From: WLMZ01 sp031367435
Lineage (GTDB): Bacteria > Actinomycetota > Acidimicrobiia > Acidimicrobiales > Ilumatobacteraceae
Direction of reading: 5' to 3'
Assembly (NCBI GenBank): GCA_031367435.1
Contig: JANLPV010000100.1
Location: 1-64,000 of the forward strand
DNA length: 64,000 bases
Program-made: the position numbers and the translations under genes
Notes under the pieces: model-generated
The model's input: the letters and a program-made list of their open reading frames with translations, nothing else
What the model was told of the DNA's origin: nothing
Database searches by the model: none
Shown here: positions 52,672 through 60,369 of the stretch, piece after piece
How positions within the stretch are numbered: the stretch's first letter is position 1
How the letters are laid out: each line of letters begins with the position of its first letter

Positions 52672-54345
52672 ATGCGTACTCACAACAGATTCATCGCGCT
52701 CGGCATCGCCGCTGCGCTCGTGATGGCTGCCTGTGGCAGCGACAAGAAAACAACGGGTGGTACTACGCCGGGCACTACCGGTGGAACCAGCTCCGCTCCA
52801 GGTAAGGCCGGTGGCACGTTTGTGTTCGGCTCCTCGTCGGATCCAGTCGTTCTCGACGGTGCCTTCGTTTCCGATGGCGAATCATTGCGCGTTATCGATC
52901 AGATCTTCGAAACCCTCGTCACCACCAAGGCTGGCGGCACCGACATCGTGCCGCAGCTCGCTGAGAAGTGGAGCTCGAGCAGCGATGGCTTGGCGTGGAC
53001 GTTCAACCTCCGTCAGGGCGTCAAGTTTCATGACGGCACCGACTTCAATGCGAAGGCCGTGTGCTTCAACTTCGACCGCTGGTACCACTTCGCTGGTGTC
53101 GCGCAGAGCGCGTCGGTGTCCTACTACTGGAGCACCGTGTTCGGTGGCTTCAGCGATGGAGCCACACCGAGTCTCTACAAGAGCTGCGAAGCCAAAGATG
53201 ACAACACTGCCGTCGTCACACTCACGAGTGCATCGGCTGCATTCCTCAGCGGACTCGCCGTGTCGGCGTTCTCCATTGCCAGCCCCGACGCGCTCACCAA
53301 GTACAACGCCGACAAGGTTGGCGGCACCGGCGACGCACCGACGTTCGATGGCACGTTCGGTACGCAGCATCCAGTCGGCACCGGACCGTTCAAGTTCGAC
53401 AGCTGGACACCTGGTGACAAGCTCACAATCGCGCGCAACGACGCCTATTGGGGCGACAAGGCACTGCTCGACAAGGTGATTTTCAAGCCGATCGCTGATG
53501 GTCCTGCTCGCCGCACGGCGCTCGAGACCGGCGAAATTCAGGGTTACGACCTCGTCGATCCTGCTGACACTCAGGCACTGAAAGATGGTGGCTTCCAGTT
53601 GTTGCTTCGCCCCGCGTTCAACGTGGGCTACGTCGGCTTCAACCAGGCCAAGCCACCGCTCGACAACCAGAAGATTCGTGAAGCGATTGCGTACGCACTC
53701 AACCGCGACGCGTTGGTGAAGGCCAAGTACCCGGCCGGTTCTGAGGTTGCCTCGCAGTTCCAGCCGCCGCAGGTGTTCGGCTGGACCGACAAGGTGCCGC
53801 AGTACAACTACGACCCCGAGAAGGCCAAGGCGCTCATCAAGGAGAGCGGCGTCACCGACTTGAATCTCGAGTTCTACTATCCGAGCGACGTGAGCCGTCC
53901 GTACATGCCAGACCCAACTGCGAACTTCGAAGCGTTCAAGGCCGATCTCGAAGCTGTTGGCTTCAAGGTAACGCCGAAGACCGCTCCGTGGCGTTCGGGC
54001 TACCTCGACGATGTGGATGCTGGTAACGCCCAGATCTATCTGCTCGGCTGGACCGGTGACTACGGCGACCCAGACAACTTCGTTGGAACGTTCTTCCGCA
54101 CGAAGCAGCCGTCGTGGGGCTTCGACAACAAGGACATCTTCGACGCCCTCACCAAGGCACGCGACACGGCCGATCTGGCCGCTCGCACGAAGTTGTACGA
54201 AGAAGCAAACGTGCTCATCATGAAGTTCCTGCCGGGCGTGCCATACGTGCACACTCAGCCGGCACTCGCGTTCGCCAAGGGCATCACTGGTTATGTTCCG
54301 AGCCCGGTGTCGCTCGAGAGCTTCGCCACTGTCTCACTTGGTTAA
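52672..54345 (+). CDS. ABC importer substrate-binding lipoprotein (SBP_bac_5)
   Basis: ATG 52672 follows a strong AGGGGAGGAA. The 557-residue protein has a lipoprotein signal (LVMAACGS, lipid-modified Cys at 21), a Gly/Thr linker, then the extracytoplasmic solute-binding family 5 fold (GTFVFGSSSDPVVLDGAF, FNLRQGVKFHDGTDFNAKAV, GTGPFKFDSWTPGDKLTIARNDAYWG). It delivers oligopeptides, nickel or similar ligands to the permeases downstream. Confidence 0.9.
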   Translation: MRTHNRFIALGIAAALVMAACGSDKKTTGGTTPGTTGGTSSAPGKAGGTFVFGSSSDPVVLDGAFVSDGESLRVIDQIFETLVTTKAGGTDIVPQLAEKWSSSSDGLAWTFNLRQGVKFHDGTDFNAKAVCFNFDRWYHFAGVAQSASVSYYWSTVFGGFSDGATPSLYKSCEAKDDNTAVVTLTSASAAFLSGLAVSAFSIASPDALTKYNADKVGGTGDAPTFDGTFGTQHPVGTGPFKFDSWTPGDKLTIARNDAYWGDKALLDKVIFKPIADGPARRTALETGEIQGYDLVDPADTQALKDGGFQLLLRPAFNVGYVGFNQAKPPLDNQKIREAIAYALNRDALVKAKYPAGSEVASQFQPPQVFGWTDKVPQYNYDPEKAKALIKESGVTDLNLEFYYPSDVSRPYMPDPTANFEAFKADLEAVGFKVTPKTAPWRSGYLDDVDAGNAQIYLLGWTGDYGDPDNFVGTFFRTKQPSWGFDNKDIFDALTKARDTADLAARTKLYEEANVLIMKFLPGVPYVHTQPALAFAKGITGYVPSPVSLESFATVSLG

Positions 54346-54363
54346 TACCTTCACGCTGAATGG

Positions 54364-54389
54364 GGCGGCGGGTCTTCTGACCCGCCGCC
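54364..54389. terminator. Perfect GC-rich hairpin between binding-protein and permease genes
   Basis: GGCGGCGGGTC, loop TTCT, GACCCGCCGCC form an 11-bp perfect stem 18 bases after the binding-protein stop. There is no T-run, so it is more likely a partial terminator or 3' stabiliser that raises binding-protein over permease expression. Confidence 0.7.
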
Positions 54390-54420
54390 TCTTCGCGTCC
54401 CCCCGCAAGGGATTCCCCGC

Positions 54421-55425
54421 GTGATTCGCTTCATCGTTCGTCGCCTGTTGTTGCTTATTCCGATTCTGTTCGGCTTGAGCATTCTGTTGTTCATCTGGGT
54501 GCGCGCCCTTCCCGGCGGACCCGCAACGGCGCTACTCGGTGAGCGCGCTACACCGGAACGTGTCGCTCAGATCAATAGGGCGTATGGCTTCGACAAACCG
54601 TTGATCACGCAATACCTCACGTATATGAAGCGTGTCGTTCGATTCGATTTCGGTCAATCGATCACACTTCGTAAGAACGTCACCGACGAACTGCTGCGCC
54701 GTTTCCCGGCCACGATCGAGCTCAGCATGGCGGCAATGGTCTTCGCCATCGGTATCGGCATACCGCTTGGGTTCATGGCCGCAAAGCGCGACCGCACATG
54801 GTTCGATTACGGCGCAGTGACGGCGTCGCTCATCGGTGTGTCGATTCCCGTGTTCTTCCTCGGTCAGATCCTGAAGTGGGTCTTTGCGTTGAAGCTGAAT
54901 TGGTTACCCACCATCGGACGGCTCAGCCCTAAGCGCGAACTGGTGCATCACACCAACTTCAACGTGGTTGACAGCCTCATTGCGCTGAATGGCGGCGCAC
55001 TATGGGATTCGATCAAACATCTCCTCTTGCCAGCGATCGCCTTGGGCACGATCCCGCTTGCGATCATCGCGCGCATCACCCGCGCGTCGGTGCTGGAGGT
55101 ACTCAACGATGATTACGTGCGCACTGCGCGCGCCAAGGGTTTGCGCACATCAACCGTGAATCGGGTGCATGTACTGCGTAACTCGCTGCTGCCAATCGTC
55201 ACGGTGATCGGCCTCCAGACCGGGCTCCTGCTGTCGGGCGCGGTGCTGACGGAGACCGTCTTTGCGTGGGGTGGCATGGGTCAACTCCTGGCCGGCGCGG
55301 TCCTTGACAAGGACTATCCGGTCATTCAAGGCGGCGTGATGTTTCTCGCGATCGTCTTCGTGCTCGTGAACCTTCTGGTCGACGTGTTGTATGCGGTCAT
55401 CGATCCCCGGATCCGTGTGTCATGA
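54421..55425 (+). CDS. ABC importer permease, DppB/OppB type
   Basis: GTG 54421 starts a 334-residue permease with six helices. The family N-terminus (RFIVRRLLLLIPILFGLSILLF) and the EAA-like loop contacting the ATPase (DDYVRTARAKGLRTSTVNRVHVLRNSLLP) are clear. It pairs with the next gene to form the membrane channel. Confidence 0.9.
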   Translation: MIRFIVRRLLLLIPILFGLSILLFIWVRALPGGPATALLGERATPERVAQINRAYGFDKPLITQYLTYMKRVVRFDFGQSITLRKNVTDELLRRFPATIELSMAAMVFAIGIGIPLGFMAAKRDRTWFDYGAVTASLIGVSIPVFFLGQILKWVFALKLNWLPTIGRLSPKRELVHHTNFNVVDSLIALNGGALWDSIKHLLLPAIALGTIPLAIIARITRASVLEVLNDDYVRTARAKGLRTSTVNRVHVLRNSLLPIVTVIGLQTGLLLSGAVLTETVFAWGGMGQLLAGAVLDKDYPVIQGGVMFLAIVFVLVNLLVDVLYAVIDPRIRVS

Positions 55426-56375
55426 GCCTGCGTACGAGACGCCAACGCGCCAACGATCTTGCCGAGTCACTCGACCCTGATCAACTCGACGCTGGCACCG
55501 ACGCGGACGAAACCGCGAACAGCCTCGCCCGCGAGGCGTGGCGGCGCATTCGTTCGAACCCGCTGGCGATGGTGGGTGGCGCGATCATCGTGTTCTTCGT
55601 GCTGATCGCGATCTTCGCGCCGCTTCTTGCACCGTATAACCCGCGCAGCAATGCATGGTTCAGCCAGATACGGCCGACCTCCATTCCCGGACCGTCACGG
55701 GATCACCTACTCGGTCTCGACGAGGGTGGGCGCGACGAATTTTCACGCATCATCTTTGGCGCGCGCGCATCGCTGATGATCGGTGTGCTGTCGCTCGGCA
55801 TCGGCGCGATCGTGGGCTCGTTCTTCGGGTTGTTGGCCGGAGCGTTCGGTGGCTGGGTGGACTCGCTGATCATGCGCCTCACCGACATCTTGCTGGCGGT
55901 GCCCAGCCTGCTGCTCGCGCTCAGCGTTGCCGCCGTGATCGGACAGAGCCAGACAGCCATCGTGGTGGCAGTAGCCGTTCCGAACATTCCACTGTTCGCG
56001 CGGCTGCTCCGCGGTTCCATGCTCGGCGAACGACAGAAGGACTACGTCACATCGGCAACATCTGTCGGAGTCCGAAGACGCGCCCTTGTCATGAGACACG
56101 TCGTGCCGAACTCACTCGCGCCGATGTTGGTGCAGGCATCGCTCGCGCTCTCCACTGCGATTATTGATGCCGCAGCGCTGTCGTTTCTCGGTCTTGGTTC
56201 CGCCGACCCCGGCGTTCCCGAGTGGGGCCGCATGTTGGCCAACACGACGCGGCTACTCAATGTTGCGCCCCACCTCGCGATCTTCCCGGGCGTCGCGATC
56301 CTCATCACGGCACTCGGCTTCAACCTATTCGGTGAAGCGGTGCGTGAAGCACTCGACCCGAAGCTGAGAAGGTGA
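55422..56375 (+). CDS. ABC importer permease, DppC/OppC type
   Basis: ATG 55422 overlaps the previous stop (ATGA). The 317-residue protein has the OppC-type N-terminal helix (NPLAMVGGAIIVFFVLIAIFAPLLAPYNP), HLLGLDEGGRDEFSRIIFGAR and the coupling loop LGERQKDYVTSATSVGVRRRALVMRHVVPNSLAP. It heterodimerises with the DppB-type permease. Confidence 0.9.
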   Translation: MSLRTRRQRANDLAESLDPDQLDAGTDADETANSLAREAWRRIRSNPLAMVGGAIIVFFVLIAIFAPLLAPYNPRSNAWFSQIRPTSIPGPSRDHLLGLDEGGRDEFSRIIFGARASLMIGVLSLGIGAIVGSFFGLLAGAFGGWVDSLIMRLTDILLAVPSLLLALSVAAVIGQSQTAIVVAVAVPNIPLFARLLRGSMLGERQKDYVTSATSVGVRRRALVMRHVVPNSLAPMLVQASLALSTAIIDAAALSFLGLGSADPGVPEWGRMLANTTRLLNVAPHLAIFPGVAILITALGFNLFGEAVREALDPKLRR

Positions 56376-57379
56376 GCGCCATGGCTGAGCCGCTGCTCGT
56401 TGTCGATGAACTGAAGGTCACGTTCCAGACGCAGGGCAACCGCGCCGTACGCGCCGTCGATGGTGTGAGCCTTGAGGTGCATGCTGGCGAAACCGTGGGC
56501 GTTGTGGGCGAGTCGGGCAGCGGCAAGAGCGTCACCGCGCTTGCCGTTCTCGGACTTCTGCCGAGCCGCGGTGTGACGACCAGTGGCAGCATCCGGCTCG
56601 GTGGGCAAGAGTTGCTCGGCGCTTCAGAACATGAGATGCAAGACGTGCGCGGCCGCCGCGTGGCCATGGTGTTCCAAGATCCAATGACCTCGCTCAATCC
56701 AGTGCTGACGATTGGTCGTCAGCTCGTCGAGACCGTCACGCGGCATCTCGCCATCGATCGCAATGCGGCCCGCGTGCACGCCATCGAACTGCTCGACCGG
56801 GTCGGCATCCCCGAGGCCCGCGCCCGGCTCAAGAACTATCCGCACCAACTCTCGGGCGGTATGCGCCAGCGGGTGATGATCGCTATCGCACTTGCGTCCG
56901 ATCCGGCGCTGATCATCGCCGACGAGCCAACGACCGCGCTGGACGTCACCATTCAGGCACAAGTACTCGACCTCCTGCGCGACGTCGTGAAGGACTCCAA
57001 TACTGCGCTCATGCTCATTACCCACGACCTCGGCGTCGTTGCCGGTATGTGCGAGAACGTGAACGTGATGTACAACGGTCGCATCGTCGAATCGGGCGAA
57101 CGCCATCAGTTGTTCGCAAGTCCGCGGCATCACTACACCCGCGGTCTGCTCGCGTCGGTACCGCGGCTCGATGGCGGTCAAGGTCGCCTGGTTCCTATCC
57201 CGGGCTCGCCCAGTGACGTCATTCCATGGACGCAGGGGTGCGCCTTCGCGCCGCGGTGCCCAGCCGTGACCGATGCGTGTCGTGGGGCGACCCCTGAGTT
57301 GCTTGCCACCGACGTTGGTGCGCGCGTGCGCTGTGTGAATCCGGCTCCGGTCGACGTGTCGGTCTGGAGTGGTCGCTGA
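56372..57379 (+). CDS. ABC importer ATPase, DppD/OppD type
   Basis: The start is GTG 56372 or ATG 56381. The ~335-residue ATPase has Walker A GESGSGKSVTA, signature LSGGMRQRVMIA, Walker B LIIADEPTTALD and His switch ITHDLG. The C-terminal oligopeptide-type extension contains Cys residues (CAFAPRCPAVTDAC) that may form an iron-sulphur site. It energises the importer with the next ATPase. Confidence 0.9.
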   Translation: MSAMAEPLLVVDELKVTFQTQGNRAVRAVDGVSLEVHAGETVGVVGESGSGKSVTALAVLGLLPSRGVTTSGSIRLGGQELLGASEHEMQDVRGRRVAMVFQDPMTSLNPVLTIGRQLVETVTRHLAIDRNAARVHAIELLDRVGIPEARARLKNYPHQLSGGMRQRVMIAIALASDPALIIADEPTTALDVTIQAQVLDLLRDVVKDSNTALMLITHDLGVVAGMCENVNVMYNGRIVESGERHQLFASPRHHYTRGLLASVPRLDGGQGRLVPIPGSPSDVIPWTQGCAFAPRCPAVTDACRGATPELLATDVGARVRCVNPAPVDVSVWSGR

Positions 57380-58392
57380 TGCTCGAGGTTCGCAATCTGC
57401 AGGTTCATTTCCCGATCACGAGTGGCATCTTGTTCGACCGCGTGGTGGGCCATGTGCGTGCGGTGGATGGCGTCGACCTCACCATCGAACGCGGCGCGAC
57501 CTTGGGTCTCGTGGGCGAGAGCGGCTGCGGTAAGAGCACCGTCGGCAAAGCCATCCTTCGACTCGTACCGCTCACTGCCGGCACCGTGAGCTTCGACGAC
57601 GTAGCGCTCTCGGAGTTACGCGACGAAGAGTTGCGTAAAGCGCGACGGCATGTGCAGATGATCTTCCAAGATCCCTACGCGAGCCTTGACCCCCGTCAGA
57701 ATGTGGAGGGCATCATCGCCGAGCCCATCCGCACGCACAGCCTCCGCACGGGTAGCGCCGTGCAAGAGCGCGTGTTCGAACTTCTGGATTCCGTCGGTCT
57801 TGCGCGTTCGGCAGCCGGCCGCTATCCGCACGAGTTTTCTGGTGGCCAACGCCAACGCATCGGCATCGCGCGCGCACTTGCCGCCGAACCGGCTCTGATC
57901 ATCGCCGACGAACCTGTGAGCGCCCTCGACGTGAGCATTCAGGCCCAGGTCATCAATCTGCTTGAGGATCTGCAGGCGCAACTTGGGCTCACGTACCTAC
58001 TGATTTCTCACGACCTCGCGGTGGTACGCCACATCGCGGACACGGTTGCGGTGATGTATCTCGGTGCCATCGTCGAGACCGCTCCGTCCGAATTGCTCTA
58101 CACCCACCCGCGCCATCCCTACACGTTGGCGCTGCTCTCGGCTGTGCCAGTACCCGATCCGGTCGTGGAGGACTCACGTCGGCGTACCGTGCTCCAAGGC
58201 GATCTGCCATCGCCCTCTCATCCACCTGCAGGCTGTCGGTTCCACACTCGCTGCGTATATGCCGAGGCTCGCTGTCAACAAGAACGCCCCGTGTTACGCG
58301 AGATCGAGCCGAATCATCAAGTGGCGTGTCACTTCGCTGAAGAAATTGCAGTGTCGATGTCGCCCGACCGGCGCAGAGATCCCGTACTGTGA
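57379..58392 (+). CDS. ABC importer ATPase, DppF/OppF type
   Basis: ATG 57379 overlaps the stop of the first ATPase by one base. The 337-residue protein has Walker A GESGCGKSTVGKA, FQDPYASLDPRQ, FSGGQRQRIGIA, LIIADEPVSALD and ISHDLA, with the C-terminal Cys set (CRFHTRCVYAEARC). It completes a five-gene peptide/nickel-type importer. Confidence 0.9.
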   Translation: MLEVRNLQVHFPITSGILFDRVVGHVRAVDGVDLTIERGATLGLVGESGCGKSTVGKAILRLVPLTAGTVSFDDVALSELRDEELRKARRHVQMIFQDPYASLDPRQNVEGIIAEPIRTHSLRTGSAVQERVFELLDSVGLARSAAGRYPHEFSGGQRQRIGIARALAAEPALIIADEPVSALDVSIQAQVINLLEDLQAQLGLTYLLISHDLAVVRHIADTVAVMYLGAIVETAPSELLYTHPRHPYTLALLSAVPVPDPVVEDSRRRTVLQGDLPSPSHPPAGCRFHTRCVYAEARCQQERPVLREIEPNHQVACHFAEEIAVSMSPDRRRDPVL

Positions 58393-58589
58393 TGCACGCC
58401 ATGGAAACCGATTCGTTCACGTGCCCGCGCTGTTCTACCGAGGTTGTCGCGCGGTTTTACGGTCCGTGCGACACGTGTCGCATTCAGCTGCGTGCGACCC
58501 TGCGCGGTGTAGCCCGCGAGATCGTGTTAGCCGAATACGTGCCCAAGATGAACGTCACGCCGAACGCTGTTGCCCTGAAGGACAACTGA
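58389..58589 (+). CDS. Small zinc-ribbon-like protein
   Basis: The start is GTG 58389 (or ATG 58392/58401), overlapping the ATPase stop. The ~66-residue product has CPRC and CDTC pairs about 18 residues apart, a likely zinc ribbon, followed by a basic/helical tail (IQLRATLRGVAREIVLAEYVPKM). It may bind nucleic acid or protein. It is coupled to the importer operon; function unknown. Confidence 0.65.
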   Translation: MMHAMETDSFTCPRCSTEVVARFYGPCDTCRIQLRATLRGVAREIVLAEYVPKMNVTPNAVALKDN

Positions 58590-58600
58590 CCGCCGGCGTC

Positions 58601-59878
58601 TCAGCCTGGGGTAGTGGTTTGCGTCGGCACGCCCGCACCCGGCCGGAAGGTGGTCTCGCGTGAGTTGGCGCGTTCGCTCATCTGCTTCATCGTGGTGACC
58701 ATTGCTTGCTGAGCGCCTTCGTGGCCCATGATCTTTTGCATGACGGCTGCACTGGCGCTCGCCATAAGTTCGGCCTTGTGATCGTGAACGAAGTCGGCTG
58801 ATTCCTGCATGGTGCGCACGGCTCCGTTGACGGCAGGCACCACGTATCGCGACACGAGTTCCCACGAGCGCATGCTGGCCTCACGGTTGGCCCAGTCGTG
58901 AGCGAAACCGAGCACGACGCCAAAGCCACCGGTGATCTGCTGGAGGTGTTTTATGGCGGCGATGAGATCGTCGGGGGTACCAACGACAGCTGCGCCGGCC
59001 CCGGCCGCACCAGCTCCCGTGATCTCATCAAGCAGCTCCCACTTGTCGTCGACGTGATTCGCGCCTGGCCGACCAAGTACGTGCACGTTGTACTCGTTGT
59101 GCCAACGCTGCAACCCGTCGACCGCTTCATTACGGGCCTGCTCGCGGGTCTCGGCAATGTGCCACGCCATCATCACGCGCCAATTCTTTCGATCGACGGT
59201 CTGGCCGTGCAGCACGGCGGCCTCTTCGGCAAAACCCCACTGCGTTGGAAGCGCGGCGATGCCCTCGGTGGAGTTGGATGCGATCGACAGTGCGCCCATG
59301 CCGTATTTGCCGGCGAGTTGCATACCGCTTGGCGAAATCGACGACGCCGCCACCATCTTCATATTCTCCTGCACAGGCAGGATCTGCAGTGCTGCATCGC
59401 GCAGCGTGAACCACTCACTGTCGTAGCTGAATCGGTCTTCTCCGCTGAGCAAACGGATGATCACGCCGAGGGCTTCATCTTGGCGATCGCGTTGCACCAG
59501 CGCATCGATACCGAGCGTGCGTGCGTCTGAGGGCAACGCACCCGGCCCGCTGCCGAACATCGCCCGACCCTGAGTCATGTGATCGAGTTGCACCATGCGC
59601 TGGGCCACGTTGAAGGGGTGATGGTACGGCAACGAGATAACTCCGGTGCCGAGGCGAATGGTGTGTGTGCGTTGGCCCGCGGCCGCCAAGAACATCTCGG
59701 GTGATGCGATCATCTCCCAGCCAGTGCTGTGGTGTTCGCCGCACCAGAACTCCTCGAAACCCCACCGATCGAGATGCTCCGCAAAATCGAGATCCCGCTG
59801 AAACTGGCGGGTTGGGCTTTCGCCGAGGGGATGATGAGGTGCCAGGAACGTGCCGAACTGCAATCGATTCATTTTCAC
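58601..59878 (-). CDS. LLM-class flavin-dependent oxidoreductase
   Basis: The start is ATG 59878 or 59872. The 425-residue luciferase-like protein has GTFLAPHHPLGESPT, WCGEHHSTGWEMIASPEMFLAAA, RLGTGVISLPYHHPFNVAQRM and GSGPGALPSDARTLGID. It resembles the alkanal/limonene-monooxygenase-type branch and differs clearly from the two F420-type paralogues in the window. A flavin mononucleotide cofactor with O2 is likely. Its end is convergent with the zinc-ribbon gene. Confidence 0.85.
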   Translation of the reverse strand: MKMNRLQFGTFLAPHHPLGESPTRQFQRDLDFAEHLDRWGFEEFWCGEHHSTGWEMIASPEMFLAAAGQRTHTIRLGTGVISLPYHHPFNVAQRMVQLDHMTQGRAMFGSGPGALPSDARTLGIDALVQRDRQDEALGVIIRLLSGEDRFSYDSEWFTLRDAALQILPVQENMKMVAASSISPSGMQLAGKYGMGALSIASNSTEGIAALPTQWGFAEEAAVLHGQTVDRKNWRVMMAWHIAETREQARNEAVDGLQRWHNEYNVHVLGRPGANHVDDKWELLDEITGAGAAGAGAAVVGTPDDLIAAIKHLQQITGGFGVVLGFAHDWANREASMRSWELVSRYVVPAVNGAVRTMQESADFVHDHKAELMASASAAVMQKIMGHEGAQQAMVTTMKQMSERANSRETTFRPGAGVPTQTTTPG

Positions 59879-59919
59879 AGCCTACGAAAAAAGGGGTTCT
59901 CCAGACGCAGTGAGACCGG

Positions 59920-59925
59920 TAACGT
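59920..59925 (+). promoter_or_regulatory. Candidate -10 box of tRNA-Ala
   Basis: TAACGT lies 14 bases before the tRNA and 17 bases after a weak TTCTCC. The spacing suits a short leader. It is plausible but unproven. Confidence 0.35.
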
Positions 59926-59939
59926 GGGCAGTCCCTAAC

Positions 59940-60012
59940 GGGGACGTAGCTCAGTTGGCAGAGCGCTACCTTTGCAAGGTAGATGTCGTGGGTTCGATTC
60001 CCATCGTCTCCA
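59940..60012 (+). tRNA. tRNA-Ala (anticodon TGC)
   Basis: The 73-base cloverleaf is complete: acceptor GGGGACG/CGTCTCC with the G3-T70 wobble pair that marks alanine tRNAs, D arm GCTC..GAGC, anticodon stem CTACC/GGTAG with loop TTTGCAA, T arm GTGGG/CCCAT with loop TTCGATT, discriminator A. The CCA end is not encoded. Confidence 0.97.
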
Positions 60013-60032
60013 CAAGTTGTGATGTCGCGAGA

Positions 60033-60136
60033 CATCGTCTCCATCAGTTGTCGCCATCAGTTGTCGCCATCAGTTGTCGCCATCAGTTGTCGCCCCTAAT
60101 AGTCTTCGCAAGTTGACGCCCCTAGTTGACGCCCCT
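60033..60136 (+). repeat. 13-bp tandem repeats and a tRNA 3'-end copy after tRNA-Ala
   Basis: CATCGTCTCCA, the last 11 bases of the tRNA, is repeated at 60033-60043. Four exact 13-mers CCATCAGTTGTCG follow (60041-60092), then two copies of the related AGTTGACGCCCCT (60111-60136). No gene is seen in 60013-60369. Confidence 0.9.
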
Positions 60137-60175
60137 CGAGTCGTTCAGATCCGACGCCCTCGCCGACACCACCAG

Positions 60176-60227
60176 GTTTGTTGAAGCAAACAGGTCGGCG
60201 GCCTAAGGCCTCTTTACTTCAACAAAC
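60176..60227. repeat. 11-bp inverted repeat between tRNA-Ala and pilB
   Basis: GTTTGTTGAAG (60176-60186) and CTTCAACAAAC (60217-60227) are perfect inverted arms around 30 bases containing GGCCTAAGGCC. It may be a terminator for the leftward pilB transcript or a small mobile-element remnant. Confidence 0.6.
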
Positions 60228-60237
60228 GTCCGGGGTT

Positions 60238-60357
60238 GGCGTTTCAGGGGTCGGGGTTGACGTTTCGGGGGTCGGCGTTCGGGGCCGGCCGCAGGGCGTG
60301 TGGATTGGGATTACCGGTCTCAGGTTCGCCGCTGCCGCCGCTGCCGCCGCCGCTGCC
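60238..60357 (+). repeat. 21-bp tandem repeat and GCC-rich tract next to pilB end
   Basis: Two 21-base units (60238-60258 and 60259-60279) share GTTTC-x-GGGGTCGG-x-GTT. A run of GCC/GCT triplets follows at 60328-60357. No coding function is evident. Confidence 0.75.
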
Positions 60358-60369
60358 AAGCGGTCTCGG

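Noticed and set aside
60041..60092. Four identical 13-bp repeats considered as a CRISPR array
   Set aside because: Units are directly adjacent with no spacers and are far too short; no cas genes are nearby.
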